49,137 bases of DNA. Source: a virus. The notes under the pieces were generated by a model. The model was not told where the DNA came from. It did no database searches and saw nothing but the letters and a program-made list of their open reading frames with translations. This document shows positions 20,930 to 29,712 of the stretch, piece after piece; positions within the stretch are counted from its first letter, which is position 1, and each line of letters opens with the position of its first letter. A program made the position numbers and the translations under genes. The DNA is taken from positions 1-49,137 of IMG/VR virus record IMGVR_UViG_3300037628_001000, one strand, 5' to 3'.

Positions 20930-23153
20930 CGCAGCGGTCGGCGTCCGGTTTGTAGACCCGGCCACGGTTCGTGCCAGTCTTGCAAACTTAGTCCAGCCGC
21001 CGCCCGACATCACGGTAACGGAGTCGGCGGAACTGTACCGCTTCATGTCCAATCCGGGCGGAGGGTATTCCGGCCCATACCGGCGCCAGATCGCGGGGTA
21101 CTGTGTCGAGGTCCAGGACGCGCTGACGAACCCGACCTATCCGGTGGTGGTGTTTGCGGCCCCGGCCCAGTCGGGAAAAACCGAGATCCCGCTTAACTGG
21201 ATGACGCATTCGGTTGTCACTGATCCGGCCGACATGTTGTTTGTTCTGGACGAGAAGGATCAGGCGGAAGATTTTATCGACCGCCGGATCAAGAAATGGC
21301 TGCGCCATTGCCCGGAAGTTACCGAACGGCTGATTGAAGAAAAACGCCATTTTCGCCAATTCCAGGGCATGTCTCTGGCGATTCTGTGGGCCACGGGCTC
21401 AAAGGCAGCGTCCAAGCCGGCCCCGCGCGTCGCGATCGATGAACGCGATTCCATGCCGGACGATCTGGACGGTGAAGGTGATCCGGTCGATCTGTTCCGA
21501 AAGCGGGTCCAAACTTTCGGTCCGTCCGGCAAGGTCTATGTCGCATCGTCGCCAAAGAAACCGCTGACCAAATCAAAGGGCCTGGCACTGGCGTTGAAGC
21601 CGCACGAGGCTCCGCCGACCACCGGTATTCTGGCCTTGTACAACCAGGGCACCCGCAAGCGCCTGTACTGGCGCTGCCCGCATTGCCGTGACTACCACAC
21701 CGCGGTGTTTGATAACCTGCGCTGGGATGAAGCCGCCAAGGCCACCGACCGGATCATCCCGGTCTGGCTGGAATGCCCGGTCAATGGCTGCATCATCGAG
21801 CCCGAACACAAATCCGCTATGCTGGAACTGGGCGCGTTCGAGTGGCTTGCCGAGGGCCAGACCATCGACGACGCCGGTCATATTCACGGCGCCGTGCCGC
21901 CGCGCGATATTGACAGCTACTGGCTGCGCGGCCCGCAAAGCTATTTTACCAGCTGGGAAGAACTGGTTCGCAAATACCTGACCGCCGTCGAGGAATTCGA
22001 CCTGAACGGTTCAGACGCCAGGCTAAAGGCGTTCTGGCAGATGGAAGACGCCACCCCTTACCGCCCACCGGAAGGGGAGGGCGACATTACCCTCGACGCC
22101 CAGGCGTTGATGAACCGCGCCGAACCATACCCGCTGGGTCAGGTTCCGGCCGCCGCGCGCTTTGTAACCTGCGCGGTTGATACCCAGAACAACCGCTGGG
22201 AAGTCGAAATCCGTGCCTGGGGTGAAGGTCTGGAAAACTGGATCGTCTCCCGCTTCGCCGTGTTCCGCACCGCCGACCCCGACGCCCCGGACGGTGAGCG
22301 GATGGTTGATCCCGGCGGGCGTGGCGAGGACTGGGATTTATTGTTTGAAGCGGTGCTGGAACGGACATGGCCGGTCGAGGGCAGCCCTGGCCTGTTCATT
22401 CAACCGGTCTGTACCGCGATCGATGCTTATGGCGCTCCTGGCGTCACCGCCAATGCTTATGACTTTCATCGCCGGGCGCGCATCCGGGGGTTTGGCCGCA
22501 AGCGCCTGATGCTGACGCGCGGCAGTAATTCTCTGAGCGTGCCGCTGATCACCTGGACACGTCCGGAAGTTTCGACGTCGCCGCAAAAGGCCCGAATTGC
22601 CGGTTATGCCCAGGTCGCGACCATCAATGTGTCGCAGCTAAAGGACATCGCTGCCCGCCGCCTTCAGGTCGAAGATCCTGGCCCGCACTGCGTTCATTTT
22701 TCGGATGCTCTGGACGATTCCTATTACCTGGAATTGTGTGCCGAAGCGCGGGTCGGCGAACGATGGGAAAAACAGCGCGCGCGGAATGAAGCGTGGGACC
22801 ATTTGGTCATGGGCTACGCGATCACGATGCATCTGCGCGCAAATCAAATTTGCGACTGGACCCGTGCGCCCGCCTGGGCTGCACCGATGTCGAAAAACAG
22901 CAACATAGTAACCGTGGCGGGTGATGCCCTTGATCAGCCTGGCCCGCCCGGTGCCGACGAAGCCACGCCAACGGCGACGGGTAACGCCATTCCCAGTCCC
23001 GCTGCTTCGTCCGGGGGTGGTGTCCGGTCTGCCGATCCGTCATCACCCCCCACCAGTTCAGCCCCGCAATTGCCGGTGGCGCCCCGTGTGAAACCGCGGG
23101 TGCAGCCGTTGGCGATGCCGGGGTCCAGCCGGATTTCCGGCATCGGGGAATAG
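20919..23153 (+). CDS. Terminase large subunit (lambda GpA family)
   Basis: A 744-aa packaging ATPase and nuclease. The motor ATPase has Walker A at APAQSGKTE (K87) and a Walker B region around RVAIDERDSM near residue 170-180. A cysteine pair (CPHC, near 252) and a second at CPVNGC suggest a zinc ribbon typical of GpA proteins. The nuclease half carries conserved acidics in TCAVDTQNN and the AIDAYG segment. The C-terminal 80 residues are Pro/Ser-rich and probably disordered. It cuts concatemers at cos and pumps DNA into the prohead. Start is ATG inside the small subunit. Confidence 0.95.
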   Translation: MLPDAAVGVRFVDPATVRASLANLVQPPPDITVTESAELYRFMSNPGGGYSGPYRRQIAGYCVEVQDALTNPTYPVVVFAAPAQSGKTEIPLNWMTHSVVTDPADMLFVLDEKDQAEDFIDRRIKKWLRHCPEVTERLIEEKRHFRQFQGMSLAILWATGSKAASKPAPRVAIDERDSMPDDLDGEGDPVDLFRKRVQTFGPSGKVYVASSPKKPLTKSKGLALALKPHEAPPTTGILALYNQGTRKRLYWRCPHCRDYHTAVFDNLRWDEAAKATDRIIPVWLECPVNGCIIEPEHKSAMLELGAFEWLAEGQTIDDAGHIHGAVPPRDIDSYWLRGPQSYFTSWEELVRKYLTAVEEFDLNGSDARLKAFWQMEDATPYRPPEGEGDITLDAQALMNRAEPYPLGQVPAAARFVTCAVDTQNNRWEVEIRAWGEGLENWIVSRFAVFRTADPDAPDGERMVDPGGRGEDWDLLFEAVLERTWPVEGSPGLFIQPVCTAIDAYGAPGVTANAYDFHRRARIRGFGRKRLMLTRGSNSLSVPLITWTRPEVSTSPQKARIAGYAQVATINVSQLKDIAARRLQVEDPGPHCVHFSDALDDSYYLELCAEARVGERWEKQRARNEAWDHLVMGYAITMHLRANQICDWTRAPAWAAPMSKNSNIVTVAGDALDQPGPPGADEATPTATGNAIPSPAASSGGGVRSADPSSPPTSSAPQLPVAPRVKPRVQPLAMPGSSRISGIGE

Positions 23154-23166
23154 GGATATTTGACGA

Positions 23167-23397
23167 ATGGATGACCTCGCTACCCTGAAAAAAAACCTGT
23201 CCGAAGCCCGCGCCGCTTTGCACGAGCTCCGCCTTGGCCGCCGCGCGGTGATGTTGTCGCATGAAGGAAAATCTGTGTCCTACGCAAAATCATCGATCCC
23301 GCAGCTTCAAACCTACGTGCGTGAATTGGAAGACAATGTATCGCGCCTTGAAGGCACCGGTCGCCAGCGTCGTTCCATCGGTCTGAAATTCGTATGA
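23167..23397 (+). CDS. Head-tail joining protein W (GpW family)
   Basis: A 76-aa GpW homologue with the usual fold order: an N-terminal helix (LATLKKNLSEARAALHELRLG), a hairpin (RRAVMLSHEGKSVSYAKSS) and a second helix (IPQLQTYVRELEDNVSRLEG). GpW fills the portal ring after packaging and creates the tail-binding site. It lies between terminase and portal, as in lambda, and overlaps the portal ATG by 4 nt. Confidence 0.92.
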   Translation: MDDLATLKKNLSEARAALHELRLGRRAVMLSHEGKSVSYAKSSIPQLQTYVRELEDNVSRLEGTGRQRRSIGLKFV

Positions 23398-25040
23398 GCC
23401 TGCCTGTCCCATACCGTGCCCCTCCGCCGCTGGTTGACGCGCAGAATCAACCGTTGCGGCAATCCGCTTCCGCACATTTTGCGGCCAGTGGCACAACGGT
23501 GGAAATGCGCGACTGGCACCCTTCCAGGGGGTCGGCCGATACCGATCTGTTGCCCGAGCTTGGCACCATCCGCGACCGGTCACGGGATCTGTCGCGCAAT
23601 TCCGGCATTGCCGCAGGCGCCGTGCGCACCGAAACCGACAATGTTATCGGTGCCGGGCTGCGGCTTCAGGTCACCCCGGAATTCCGCGCGCTTGGCCGGT
23701 CCCGCGCCTGGGCTGCTGAATTTTCTACCGCCATAGAAGCGGCGTGGCGTGGCTGGGCGGAAGGTCCGGATTTCGATTGCGACGCGCTGGGCGCCCGCTC
23801 GTTCCACGGTCTGACCCGTCTTGCCCAGATGTCGGAATATGAAAGCGGTGAAATCCTGGCCGTCCCGTTGTGGCTGAACGAACCGGGCCGTGCCGCGCGC
23901 ACCGCCATCCAGTTGATCGAGCCCGACCGCCTGTCGAACCCGACCGCAACGCCTGAAAGCACAAAATTCCGCGGCGGTATCGAGCGCAATCGTCTCGGGC
24001 GTCCGACCGCCTATCATATCCGCTCCGCCCATCCCGGCGACTCCCTGATGGCGGGTCTGTTACCGGCGACCGGCGCCGCGACCTGGACGCGGATTCCGGC
24101 CCGCTCACGCTGGGGCCGCCGCCGTATCATTCACGCCTTCCATCCGCAGCGCCCGGGCCAGTCCCGTGGTCGCCCGCGCCTGACGCCAATTGTCGAGCGG
24201 CTGAAGATGATGGACCGCTACGAAAAAATGGAAGTCCAGTCCGCCGTGGTGAACGCGATGTTCGCCGCGGCCATCACCACTCCGCTTGATCCAAACGCCA
24301 TTGCCGAAGCCATGGGCGCCGAAGGTCTTGCCGGTTATCAGGAGGCCCGCGCGCAGTATCACGACGAAACCCGATTCAAGATCGATCACGCCCGCCTGCT
24401 TCATCTGTATCCCGGTGAAGAATTGAAGACCATCGCGCCCGGCCACCCGCAACAGCAGTTCGGCGCTTTTATCGACACGGTAATGAACGAAATTGCCGCC
24501 GGGTTGAACCTGCCAAAAGAATTGTTGATGCGCGATTTTTCGCGGTCGAACTATTCATCGGCCCGCGCCGCCCTGCTGGAAGCCTGGCGTTATTTTATGG
24601 TTCAGCGCGCCTGGCTGGTCGAACAATGGGCAACGCCGGTCTTCACCTTGTGGCTGGAAGAAAAGATGAACGGCCCCCTTGGTCGCGAATTGGACGTACC
24701 TGATTTCTACCAGCACAAAACCGCGCTCACCCGCACCCGCTGGATTGGCCCGGCAAGGGGCTGGATCGACCCGGCGCGGGAAGCCAAGGCCGCCGAAATC
24801 CGTGTCAATAATGGCTTGAGCACATTGGAAGCGGAAGCCGCCGAACAGGGCCAAGATTTCCAGGAACTGATCGACCAGCAACAGCGCGAATCCGAACAAC
24901 TGGACGCTCGCGGCCTGCCCAACCCGTACCGCCTGCGCGGCGGCATCGCCACCGATGATCCCGACGCCGACCCGTTGACCCGGAACCTTGATGATGCGCC
25001 GGACCCGGACAGCACCAAAAAAGAAGGAAAACAATCATGA
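23394..25040 (+). CDS. Portal protein (lambda GpB family)
   Basis: A 548-aa portal. The N-terminal region carries the characteristic DLLPELGTIRDRSRDLSRNS and GAVRTETDNVIGAGLRLQ segments of lambda-type portals. The stem/crown follows with MEVQSAVVNAMFAAAI, then the GEELKTIAPGHPQQQFGAFI and LNLPKELLMRDFSRSNYSSAR segments. The C-terminus is acidic and probably disordered (ATDDPDADPLTRNLDDAP). Twelve copies would form the DNA channel at one vertex. It overlaps genes on both sides by 4 nt. Confidence 0.95.
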   Translation: MSLPVPYRAPPPLVDAQNQPLRQSASAHFAASGTTVEMRDWHPSRGSADTDLLPELGTIRDRSRDLSRNSGIAAGAVRTETDNVIGAGLRLQVTPEFRALGRSRAWAAEFSTAIEAAWRGWAEGPDFDCDALGARSFHGLTRLAQMSEYESGEILAVPLWLNEPGRAARTAIQLIEPDRLSNPTATPESTKFRGGIERNRLGRPTAYHIRSAHPGDSLMAGLLPATGAATWTRIPARSRWGRRRIIHAFHPQRPGQSRGRPRLTPIVERLKMMDRYEKMEVQSAVVNAMFAAAITTPLDPNAIAEAMGAEGLAGYQEARAQYHDETRFKIDHARLLHLYPGEELKTIAPGHPQQQFGAFIDTVMNEIAAGLNLPKELLMRDFSRSNYSSARAALLEAWRYFMVQRAWLVEQWATPVFTLWLEEKMNGPLGRELDVPDFYQHKTALTRTRWIGPARGWIDPAREAKAAEIRVNNGLSTLEAEAAEQGQDFQELIDQQQRESEQLDARGLPNPYRLRGGIATDDPDADPLTRNLDDAPDPDSTKKEGKQS

Positions 25041-25279
25041 ATGTCACAGCCCGTATGACGGTCAGTCGAATAACTATTCACTCAAAAATCTCCCGAACCG
25101 TGGAACTTGACCCTGTCTATTCGGACGATAAAAGCAGTCCGAATTACAGCTTCAGCAAATATACTCCATCCGGAAAGATCGAAATGCAGATCACCAATCC
25201 GAACGCGTGGCCGTTGTTTGAAATTGGCGCTTCGATCGATGTTCTATTCACGCCCACGCCTGTTGCTGACGCAGATTAA
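25037..25279 (+). CDS. Hypothetical head-module protein (80 aa)
   Basis: A small beta-rich protein (ARMTVSRITIHSKISRTVEL, KIEMQITNPNAWPLFEIG) lying between portal and protease. Its ATG overlaps the portal stop by 4 nt, and it ends 1 nt before the protease ATG. Similar short proteins are seen at this position in other phages. It is likely to be a structural or assembly factor, but has no recognised family. Confidence 0.6.
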   Translation: MNVTARMTVSRITIHSKISRTVELDPVYSDDKSSPNYSFSKYTPSGKIEMQITNPNAWPLFEIGASIDVLFTPTPVADAD

Positions 25280-25280
25280 A

Positions 25281-26678
25281 ATGCCGTCAACGCCCAACCT
25301 TGATGCCATCAATCCGCATATTGCGCAGCGCCTGTTCGCTACGCCTTTGCTGATTGAGCCGGGCAAGCTGCGCATCATCGTCGATGCACTGGCCCCACGC
25401 CTTGGTCTGAACCAGTCTGCCGCCGGGATTTCGATCAATATCCCCGCCGCGCCCGGTGACGATCCGGACGGCCCACCCGCCGATGCCGATCTGGCGTTGG
25501 CGATCGCCCGCCCAAAACCCAATCTTCGGGTTGAACGTGGCGTGGCGATCATCCCGGTACATGGAACATTGGTTCATCGCTTCGGTTTTCTGGATGCCGT
25601 TTCGGGAATTACATCTTATCAGCAGATAACCGCTTGGCTCGACACCGCGCTTGAACATGCTGATGTTAATTCCATCCTGTTGGATATCGACTCGCCCGGC
25701 GGGGAAGTGTCGGGGATTGCTGATCTGGCGGATGCTATTTTCGCCGCGGGGAAACATATGCCGGTGATCGCGGTCGCCAATGATCCGGCATTATCCGCCG
25801 CTTATTGGATCGCCTCTGCGGCCGACAAAATCGTTGTGTCGCAAACCGGTAACGTCGGCTCGATCGGGGTCTATATGGCGCTAGCGGATTATTCCGACGC
25901 GGAACATGCCGCCGGCATAATTGTCAACGAAATTACCGCAGGCGGGCTGAAGGGCGCGGGGTCACCGCACCACCGTATGTCCGCTTCGGAACGCGAATAC
26001 CTTCAAGGGCTGATCAACAATTCTTACGAACTTTTTACCGCCAAGGTCGCGGCCTATCGAGGCATCGACCAGGACGCGGTGAAGGCGACGGAGGCGGCGA
26101 TTTTCTCCGCCACCGACGCGATTGCACTGGGGCTCGCCGATCGTATCGGTAGCCTTGGCGCTGAACTGGATCGGCTGGCCCATGGGGCTGCTGATACGCC
26201 AATTGGCATGACTCAGGAGATTGAAATGCCCGACAAGAACCAGCCGACCCCCACCGCGCAGGCGGTAAACCCGACACCACCCGCCGAAACACCCACCGCG
26301 ACCACACCGGTCGTGGCGGCCCCGGCCCTGGAAGCCACAACCCCTGACCCCGTCGCCACCGCACAAAGCGAACGCGGTCGTATCAACGCGATCCTTACCG
26401 GCGAACATGCCAAAGGCCGCGATGAATTGGCGAAGCACCTGGCGTTTAATACGGACATGTCCGCAGAAGAGGCGGTCAAGGTCCTTCAGGCATCGCCTGC
26501 CGTGGAAGCGGAAGCCGCCGCCGGCACCGATTTCAACGCCGCGATGGAAAGCATGGGCAACCCGCCAATTGCCCCCGATACGGGCGATCCGTCCGACGAT
26601 CCGTTGACCGAGGCCCAACACCTTGCCAGCAGCATTATCGCCAATGGCGATCTTGTGACCGGCGTCACCAAGCATTGA
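25281..26678 (+). CDS. Capsid maturation protease, S49 family (lambda GpC-like)
   Basis: A 465-aa SppA-type serine protease. Domain residues about 85-305 include IPVHGTLVHRFG, ILLDIDSPGGEVSG near 132-145, the nucleophile region DPALSAAYWIASAAD (S172) and GNVGSIGVY. A lysine in GLKGAGSPHHRMS near 226 fits the general base of this family. The C-terminal ~150 residues are Pro/Thr/Ala-rich then helical, as in the scaffold portion of lambda C. It would cut scaffold and portal during prohead maturation. A nested internal start at 26226 may give a separate scaffold. Confidence 0.92.
   Translation: MPSTPNLDAINPHIAQRLFATPLLIEPGKLRIIVDALAPRLGLNQSAAGISINIPAAPGDDPDGPPADADLALAIARPKPNLRVERGVAIIPVHGTLVHRFGFLDAVSGITSYQQITAWLDTALEHADVNSILLDIDSPGGEVSGIADLADAIFAAGKHMPVIAVANDPALSAAYWIASAADKIVVSQTGNVGSIGVYMALADYSDAEHAAGIIVNEITAGGLKGAGSPHHRMSASEREYLQGLINNSYELFTAKVAAYRGIDQDAVKATEAAIFSATDAIALGLADRIGSLGAELDRLAHGAADTPIGMTQEIEMPDKNQPTPTAQAVNPTPPAETPTATTPVVAAPALEATTPDPVATAQSERGRINAILTGEHAKGRDELAKHLAFNTDMSAEEAVKVLQASPAVEAEAAAGTDFNAAMESMGNPPIAPDTGDPSDDPLTEAQHLASSIIANGDLVTGVTKH
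26226..26678 (+). CDS. Nested scaffold protein (lambda Nu3-like), in frame within protease
   Basis: An in-frame ATG at 26226 (MPDKNQPTPTAQAV) is preceded by AGGAG at 26215-26219, six nt upstream, inside the protease gene. Initiation there would produce a 150-aa protein consisting of the disordered and helical C-terminal portion. This repeats the lambda arrangement in which scaffold Nu3 is an internal product of gene C. It would guide capsid assembly and be removed by the protease. Supported by the ribosome binding site and position, not by direct evidence. Confidence 0.65.
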   Translation: MPDKNQPTPTAQAVNPTPPAETPTATTPVVAAPALEATTPDPVATAQSERGRINAILTGEHAKGRDELAKHLAFNTDMSAEEAVKVLQASPAVEAEAAAGTDFNAAMESMGNPPIAPDTGDPSDDPLTEAQHLASSIIANGDLVTGVTKH

Positions 26679-26693
26679 TAAGGGGTATTTGAT

Positions 26694-27065
26694 ATGAACA
26701 ACCCGGTAATGGTCCAATCGACCTACACTCCTGACCGGCTGATTGCCGGCCCCTCGCAAATTCTTTCCGAGGAAGTAACTATCTTCACCGGCGAAAACCT
26801 GGTCCGGGGTGCTTTGGTCGGAAAAATCACAGCCACCGGCAAATATATTCTGTCATTGTCCGCCGCCGCAGACGGGTCCCAGATCCCGGCCGGTGTCATT
26901 GCTGGCGATGTCGATGCGACTGCCGCCGATAAACCTGCCGTCATGTACACCGCCGGCGAATTCAACGAAGACGAGATGACCATTGGAACCGCGCACACCG
27001 CAGACACGGTGCGTGACGGTTTGCGCGATAAAGGCATCCATCTTCGCAAACCTGTAGGAGCCTGA
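26694..27065 (+). CDS. Head decoration protein (lambda GpD family)
   Basis: A 123-aa decoration protein. FTGENLVRGALVGKITATGKY and AAADGSQIPAGVIAGDVDAT match the beta-tulip core of lambda gpD, followed by AVMYTAGEFNEDEMTIGT. Trimers stabilise the expanded head at the threefold axes and let it hold a full-length genome. The gene is placed between scaffold and major capsid protein as in lambda. A GGGG Shine-Dalgarno sequence precedes the ATG. Confidence 0.92.
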   Translation: MNNPVMVQSTYTPDRLIAGPSQILSEEVTIFTGENLVRGALVGKITATGKYILSLSAAADGSQIPAGVIAGDVDATAADKPAVMYTAGEFNEDEMTIGTAHTADTVRDGLRDKGIHLRKPVGA

Positions 27066-27069
27066 TTCA

Positions 27070-28086
27070 ATGGAAATTTATGATACAAATGTGCTGATCC
27101 GGGTGGTGCCGGCGCTGATGACGCCCCCGACCTGGTTTCTGAACCGGTTTTTCCCCAGCCAGGTTGAGGAGGATTCCGAAGAAATCTCCATCGACGTGAT
27201 CAAGGGGGTTCGCCGGGTTGCTCCGTTCGTGTCGCCGTTGATGCCGGGGAAGATGGTCGAAGAACAGGGGTTTTTAACCAATTCCTTCAAGCCCGCGTAT
27301 GTCAAGGATCTGCGGCCGCTTGATGGAAAGCGCGCTTTAAAGCGTTCTGTCGGTGAACGTATTGGCGGCAATCTGTCGCCTCAACAGCGTATTGAGGCAA
27401 ATCTCAATCTTCAGCTTACCGATCAGTTGGATATGCTTCACCGGCGGCTTGAGTTGATGGCGGTCGATGCCTTGCTCGATGGTAAAACCACTGTGACCGG
27501 CGAGGGTTTTGATACTCAGATCGTCGATTTTTTGCGCGACGCTGCCCTGACCGTGACTCTTTCCGGCGCCACCCGATGGGGTGAGACGGGTGTTTCTCCA
27601 GCCGCTGATATCAAGTCATGGGCGAAAACAATGATTCAGAAATCCGGCGCGCATCCGGTTGATCTTGTATTCAGCGACGATGCGTTCGAGTATTTCATCA
27701 AGGACCCTGATGTCCTGGATTCGATTGAGACACGCCGTGGCGGGGAATCGAAAATCGAACTGGGTGCCGAAATTCGAACCGGCGCAGTCCATAAAGGAAC
27801 CTGGGGCCAGTTCAATCTGTGGACTTATAACGACTGGTATATTGACGATGCCGGTGTTGAACAGCCCATCCTGCCTGCCAGCACGGTGATTATGGGTTCC
27901 GGTGCGATCGAGGGTGTCCGGGCGTTCGGGTCGATCCAGGATGAACACTTTCTTTATGGTGCAATGGCATTCGCCCCCCGGGTCTTTATCGAAAACAACC
28001 CCGGAGTTCGCTACCTGTTGATGCAGTCCGCTCCGCTGCCAATTCCCAGCCGGGTGGACGCATCGTTCTGCGCCACCGTTCGCTAG
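27070..28086 (+). CDS. Major capsid protein (lambda GpE family)
   Basis: A 338-aa GpE-type coat protein of HK97 fold. The N-terminus (TNVLIRVVPALMTPPTWFLN) is followed by SIDVIKGVRRVAPFVSP, LRPLDGKRALKRSVGERIGG and the P-domain helix (LDMLHRRLELMAVDALLDGK). The end has FGSIQDEHFLYGAMAFAPRV. Length and order agree with lambda E (341 aa). It forms the icosahedral shell, stabilised by the decoration protein from the gene just upstream. Confidence 0.94.
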   Translation: MEIYDTNVLIRVVPALMTPPTWFLNRFFPSQVEEDSEEISIDVIKGVRRVAPFVSPLMPGKMVEEQGFLTNSFKPAYVKDLRPLDGKRALKRSVGERIGGNLSPQQRIEANLNLQLTDQLDMLHRRLELMAVDALLDGKTTVTGEGFDTQIVDFLRDAALTVTLSGATRWGETGVSPAADIKSWAKTMIQKSGAHPVDLVFSDDAFEYFIKDPDVLDSIETRRGGESKIELGAEIRTGAVHKGTWGQFNLWTYNDWYIDDAGVEQPILPASTVIMGSGAIEGVRAFGSIQDEHFLYGAMAFAPRVFIENNPGVRYLLMQSAPLPIPSRVDASFCATVR

Positions 28087-28097
28087 GGGGTAGGGAT

Positions 28098-28520
28098 ATG
28101 GCTAAATCAAAAACCACTGTCCTGGCTATCGCCACCCTGGTGACGGGCCGCCTTGAAGGCAAAAAAGTTGTGCGGGAAGAACACCCGCCCGGCTCGAAAG
28201 TGTCGCTCGATGCCAAAGAGGCCGCCAATCTGATCGCGCGCGGCCTCGCGGCATCAGCCGATGCTGCCCCGCCGCCGTCACCGCCCGAGCCGGATGGCCC
28301 GGTTAAACCCGTTGACGCGGACGAATTACAGGCCGCGATCATCGCTGCCATCGGTGAACTTGATCCTGAAAACGATGAGCACGCCACCGCCAGCGGCAAA
28401 CCCCATACCGCCGCCCTTGCCGAAATCCTTGGATACAAGGTAACGGCGGCGGAACGGGATTCCGCGCACGAGGCTGTCATGGCCGCTGCGCGGGGTAACG
28501 GGAACGCCTCATCCTCATAG
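28098..28520 (+). CDS. Hypothetical head/connector protein (140 aa)
   Basis: An alanine-rich protein with a short beta N-terminus (TVLAIATLVTGRLEGKKVVR), a proline-rich linker (AAPPPSPPEPDGPVKPV) and a helical C-terminal domain (ELQAAIIAAIGELDPENDEH, then PHTAALAEILGYKVTAAERD). The C-terminal domain resembles Mu-like FluMu-type small domains found in phage head modules. Position next to the major capsid gene matches lambda FI. Function unproven. It ends just before a strong terminator. Confidence 0.55.
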   Translation: MAKSKTTVLAIATLVTGRLEGKKVVREEHPPGSKVSLDAKEAANLIARGLAASADAAPPPSPPEPDGPVKPVDADELQAAIIAAIGELDPENDEHATASGKPHTAALAEILGYKVTAAERDSAHEAVMAAARGNGNASSS

Positions 28521-28542
28521 GCGTTGTCCCTCCCTGTTAAAC

Positions 28543-28586
28543 TGCCGGGACGGTGATGGCTTCCTCCGCCGTCCCGGCATTTTTTT
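28543..28586 (+). terminator. Rho-independent terminator after capsid genes
   Basis: Perfect 11-bp stem TGCCGGGACGG (28543-28553) and CCGTCCCGGCA (28569-28579), 15-nt loop, then a run of seven T. It probably sets high transcript levels for the capsid genes while allowing partial readthrough to tail genes. Confidence 0.9.
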
Positions 28587-28607
28587 ATCTGATTTCCGGT
28601 GAACGCG

Positions 28608-28955
28608 ATGGGTTGGGCTGCTGATATTTCGGAAGCCACGGGCAAAATCCTGTCGGCCTTCGCCCATACCACTCCGATCACCTATACCCAATCCGGTCAG
28701 ACACCGGTGGTATTCAATCCGGCAACGGGTGATCCGCCACACGCGATATTCGAAGCCGAATACCGACTGGTCAATCTGGGTGAAGGCGATGTTCCGCTCG
28801 ACAGCACCGAACCGGTTCTGTTCGTCCGCACGATCGATCTGCCGACCCCGCCCGCGCGCGATGACGGGGTTGTCATCGACGGCACAAATTACCGTGTTTC
28901 TTCCGTCCAGCCGGACGGGCAGGGGCATATCCCACTGATTTTACGGAAAGCCTGA
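28608..28955 (+). CDS. Head-tail joining protein (GpFII-like)
   Basis: A 115-aa beta-rich protein. The helix WAADISEATGKILSAFAHTT is followed by beta strands (PVVFNPATGDPPHAIFEAEY, GVVIDGTNYRVSSVQPDGQG, IPLILRK). This matches the small head-closure/FII-type connector that follows the capsid genes in lambda-like modules. A GTG three codons upstream (28599) could also be used. The stop overlaps the next ATG by one base. Confidence 0.7.
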   Translation: MGWAADISEATGKILSAFAHTTPITYTQSGQTPVVFNPATGDPPHAIFEAEYRLVNLGEGDVPLDSTEPVLFVRTIDLPTPPARDDGVVIDGTNYRVSSVQPDGQGHIPLILRKA

Positions 28956-29521
28956 TGGCGCTTGAACGCTCGATCATCCGCGAAGATTTGCGCGCCCTGC
29001 TCGATGGCGCGACCGATGCGGGTTCCAGTGTTTTCAAGTCCAGAAGCGAGCCCTTCGCCGAAGACGATCTTCCCGCCATCGCAATTGTCACGCCTAGCGA
29101 GGATGGCGACAATCTGGCCGCCGATGGCGGTCACCCGCAGTTGCGGAAAACCCTGACCGTGGTCATTCGTTGCATGGTGGCGGCGACCAGTGACGCGTCG
29201 ATGTCCATTGCCCTGGATACCCTGACCGAACAGGTAGAGCCGCTGATTCTGACCAATATCGATTTTATCAAGGCCCGCGAAAAACTGCTTGATTTCAACA
29301 CGGCCCTTGCCACCACCGAAGACGGCGCAGTGATTCCCGGCGTCGCCGATATCACCATGCGCCTGCAATACACCGAAGAATATCCGCCCGTCATCGGTGA
29401 TGATTTGAAGACCATCGCCGCCGACTGGGACATGGCGTCCCCGCGTAACGACCCGCAAACCCCGACCGGCCCGGACGGCCAGATCGACGCGCAGGACGAA
29501 CTGAAAAACCTGGAAACTTAG
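28955..29521 (+). CDS. Tail terminator / GpU-like protein (188 aa)
   Basis: The protein has a helix (RSIIREDLRALLDGATDA), an AIAIVTPSEDGD strand region and TLTVVIRCMVAATSDASMSIAL, followed by VEPLILTNIDFIKAREKL and a VADITMRLQYTEEY strand. This pattern fits the minor-tail U/tail-completion fold that caps the tail tube or joins it to the head. Its acidic C-terminal extension (about 35 residues) is not part of that core. It is the last protein before the Mu-like tail genes. Confidence 0.65.
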   Translation: MALERSIIREDLRALLDGATDAGSSVFKSRSEPFAEDDLPAIAIVTPSEDGDNLAADGGHPQLRKTLTVVIRCMVAATSDASMSIALDTLTEQVEPLILTNIDFIKAREKLLDFNTALATTEDGAVIPGVADITMRLQYTEEYPPVIGDDLKTIAADWDMASPRNDPQTPTGPDGQIDAQDELKNLET

Positions 29522-29532
29522 AGGCTCCCATA

Positions 29533-29709
29533 ATGGAAATTGTGAAAATGAAAGTGATCCCGGCCCCCGGCCTGATCGTCCGCGATCCTGTGACCCGGCT
29601 AGCCTTGCCGCCGGGTGTGTCGGAAGTTCCAAAAAACGCCTATTGGCTGCGCCGCATGGCCAAGGGCGATGTTACCGCGCCGGTTGTTTCCAAGAAAAAG
29701 GAGGGTTGA
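29533..29709 (+). CDS. DUF2635 protein (Mu gp38-like)
   Basis: A 58-aa protein fitting the DUF2635 family: KVIPAPGLIVRDPVTRLALP is followed by GVSEVPKNAYWLRRMAKGDV and a basic end (SKKKEG). In Mu this small protein is encoded immediately ahead of the sheath gene, which is precisely its position here. AAAGGAGGG in its last codons supplies the ribosome binding site of the sheath gene. Function unknown even in Mu. Confidence 0.85.
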   Translation: MEIVKMKVIPAPGLIVRDPVTRLALPPGVSEVPKNAYWLRRMAKGDVTAPVVSKKKEG

Positions 29710-29712
29710 TCC

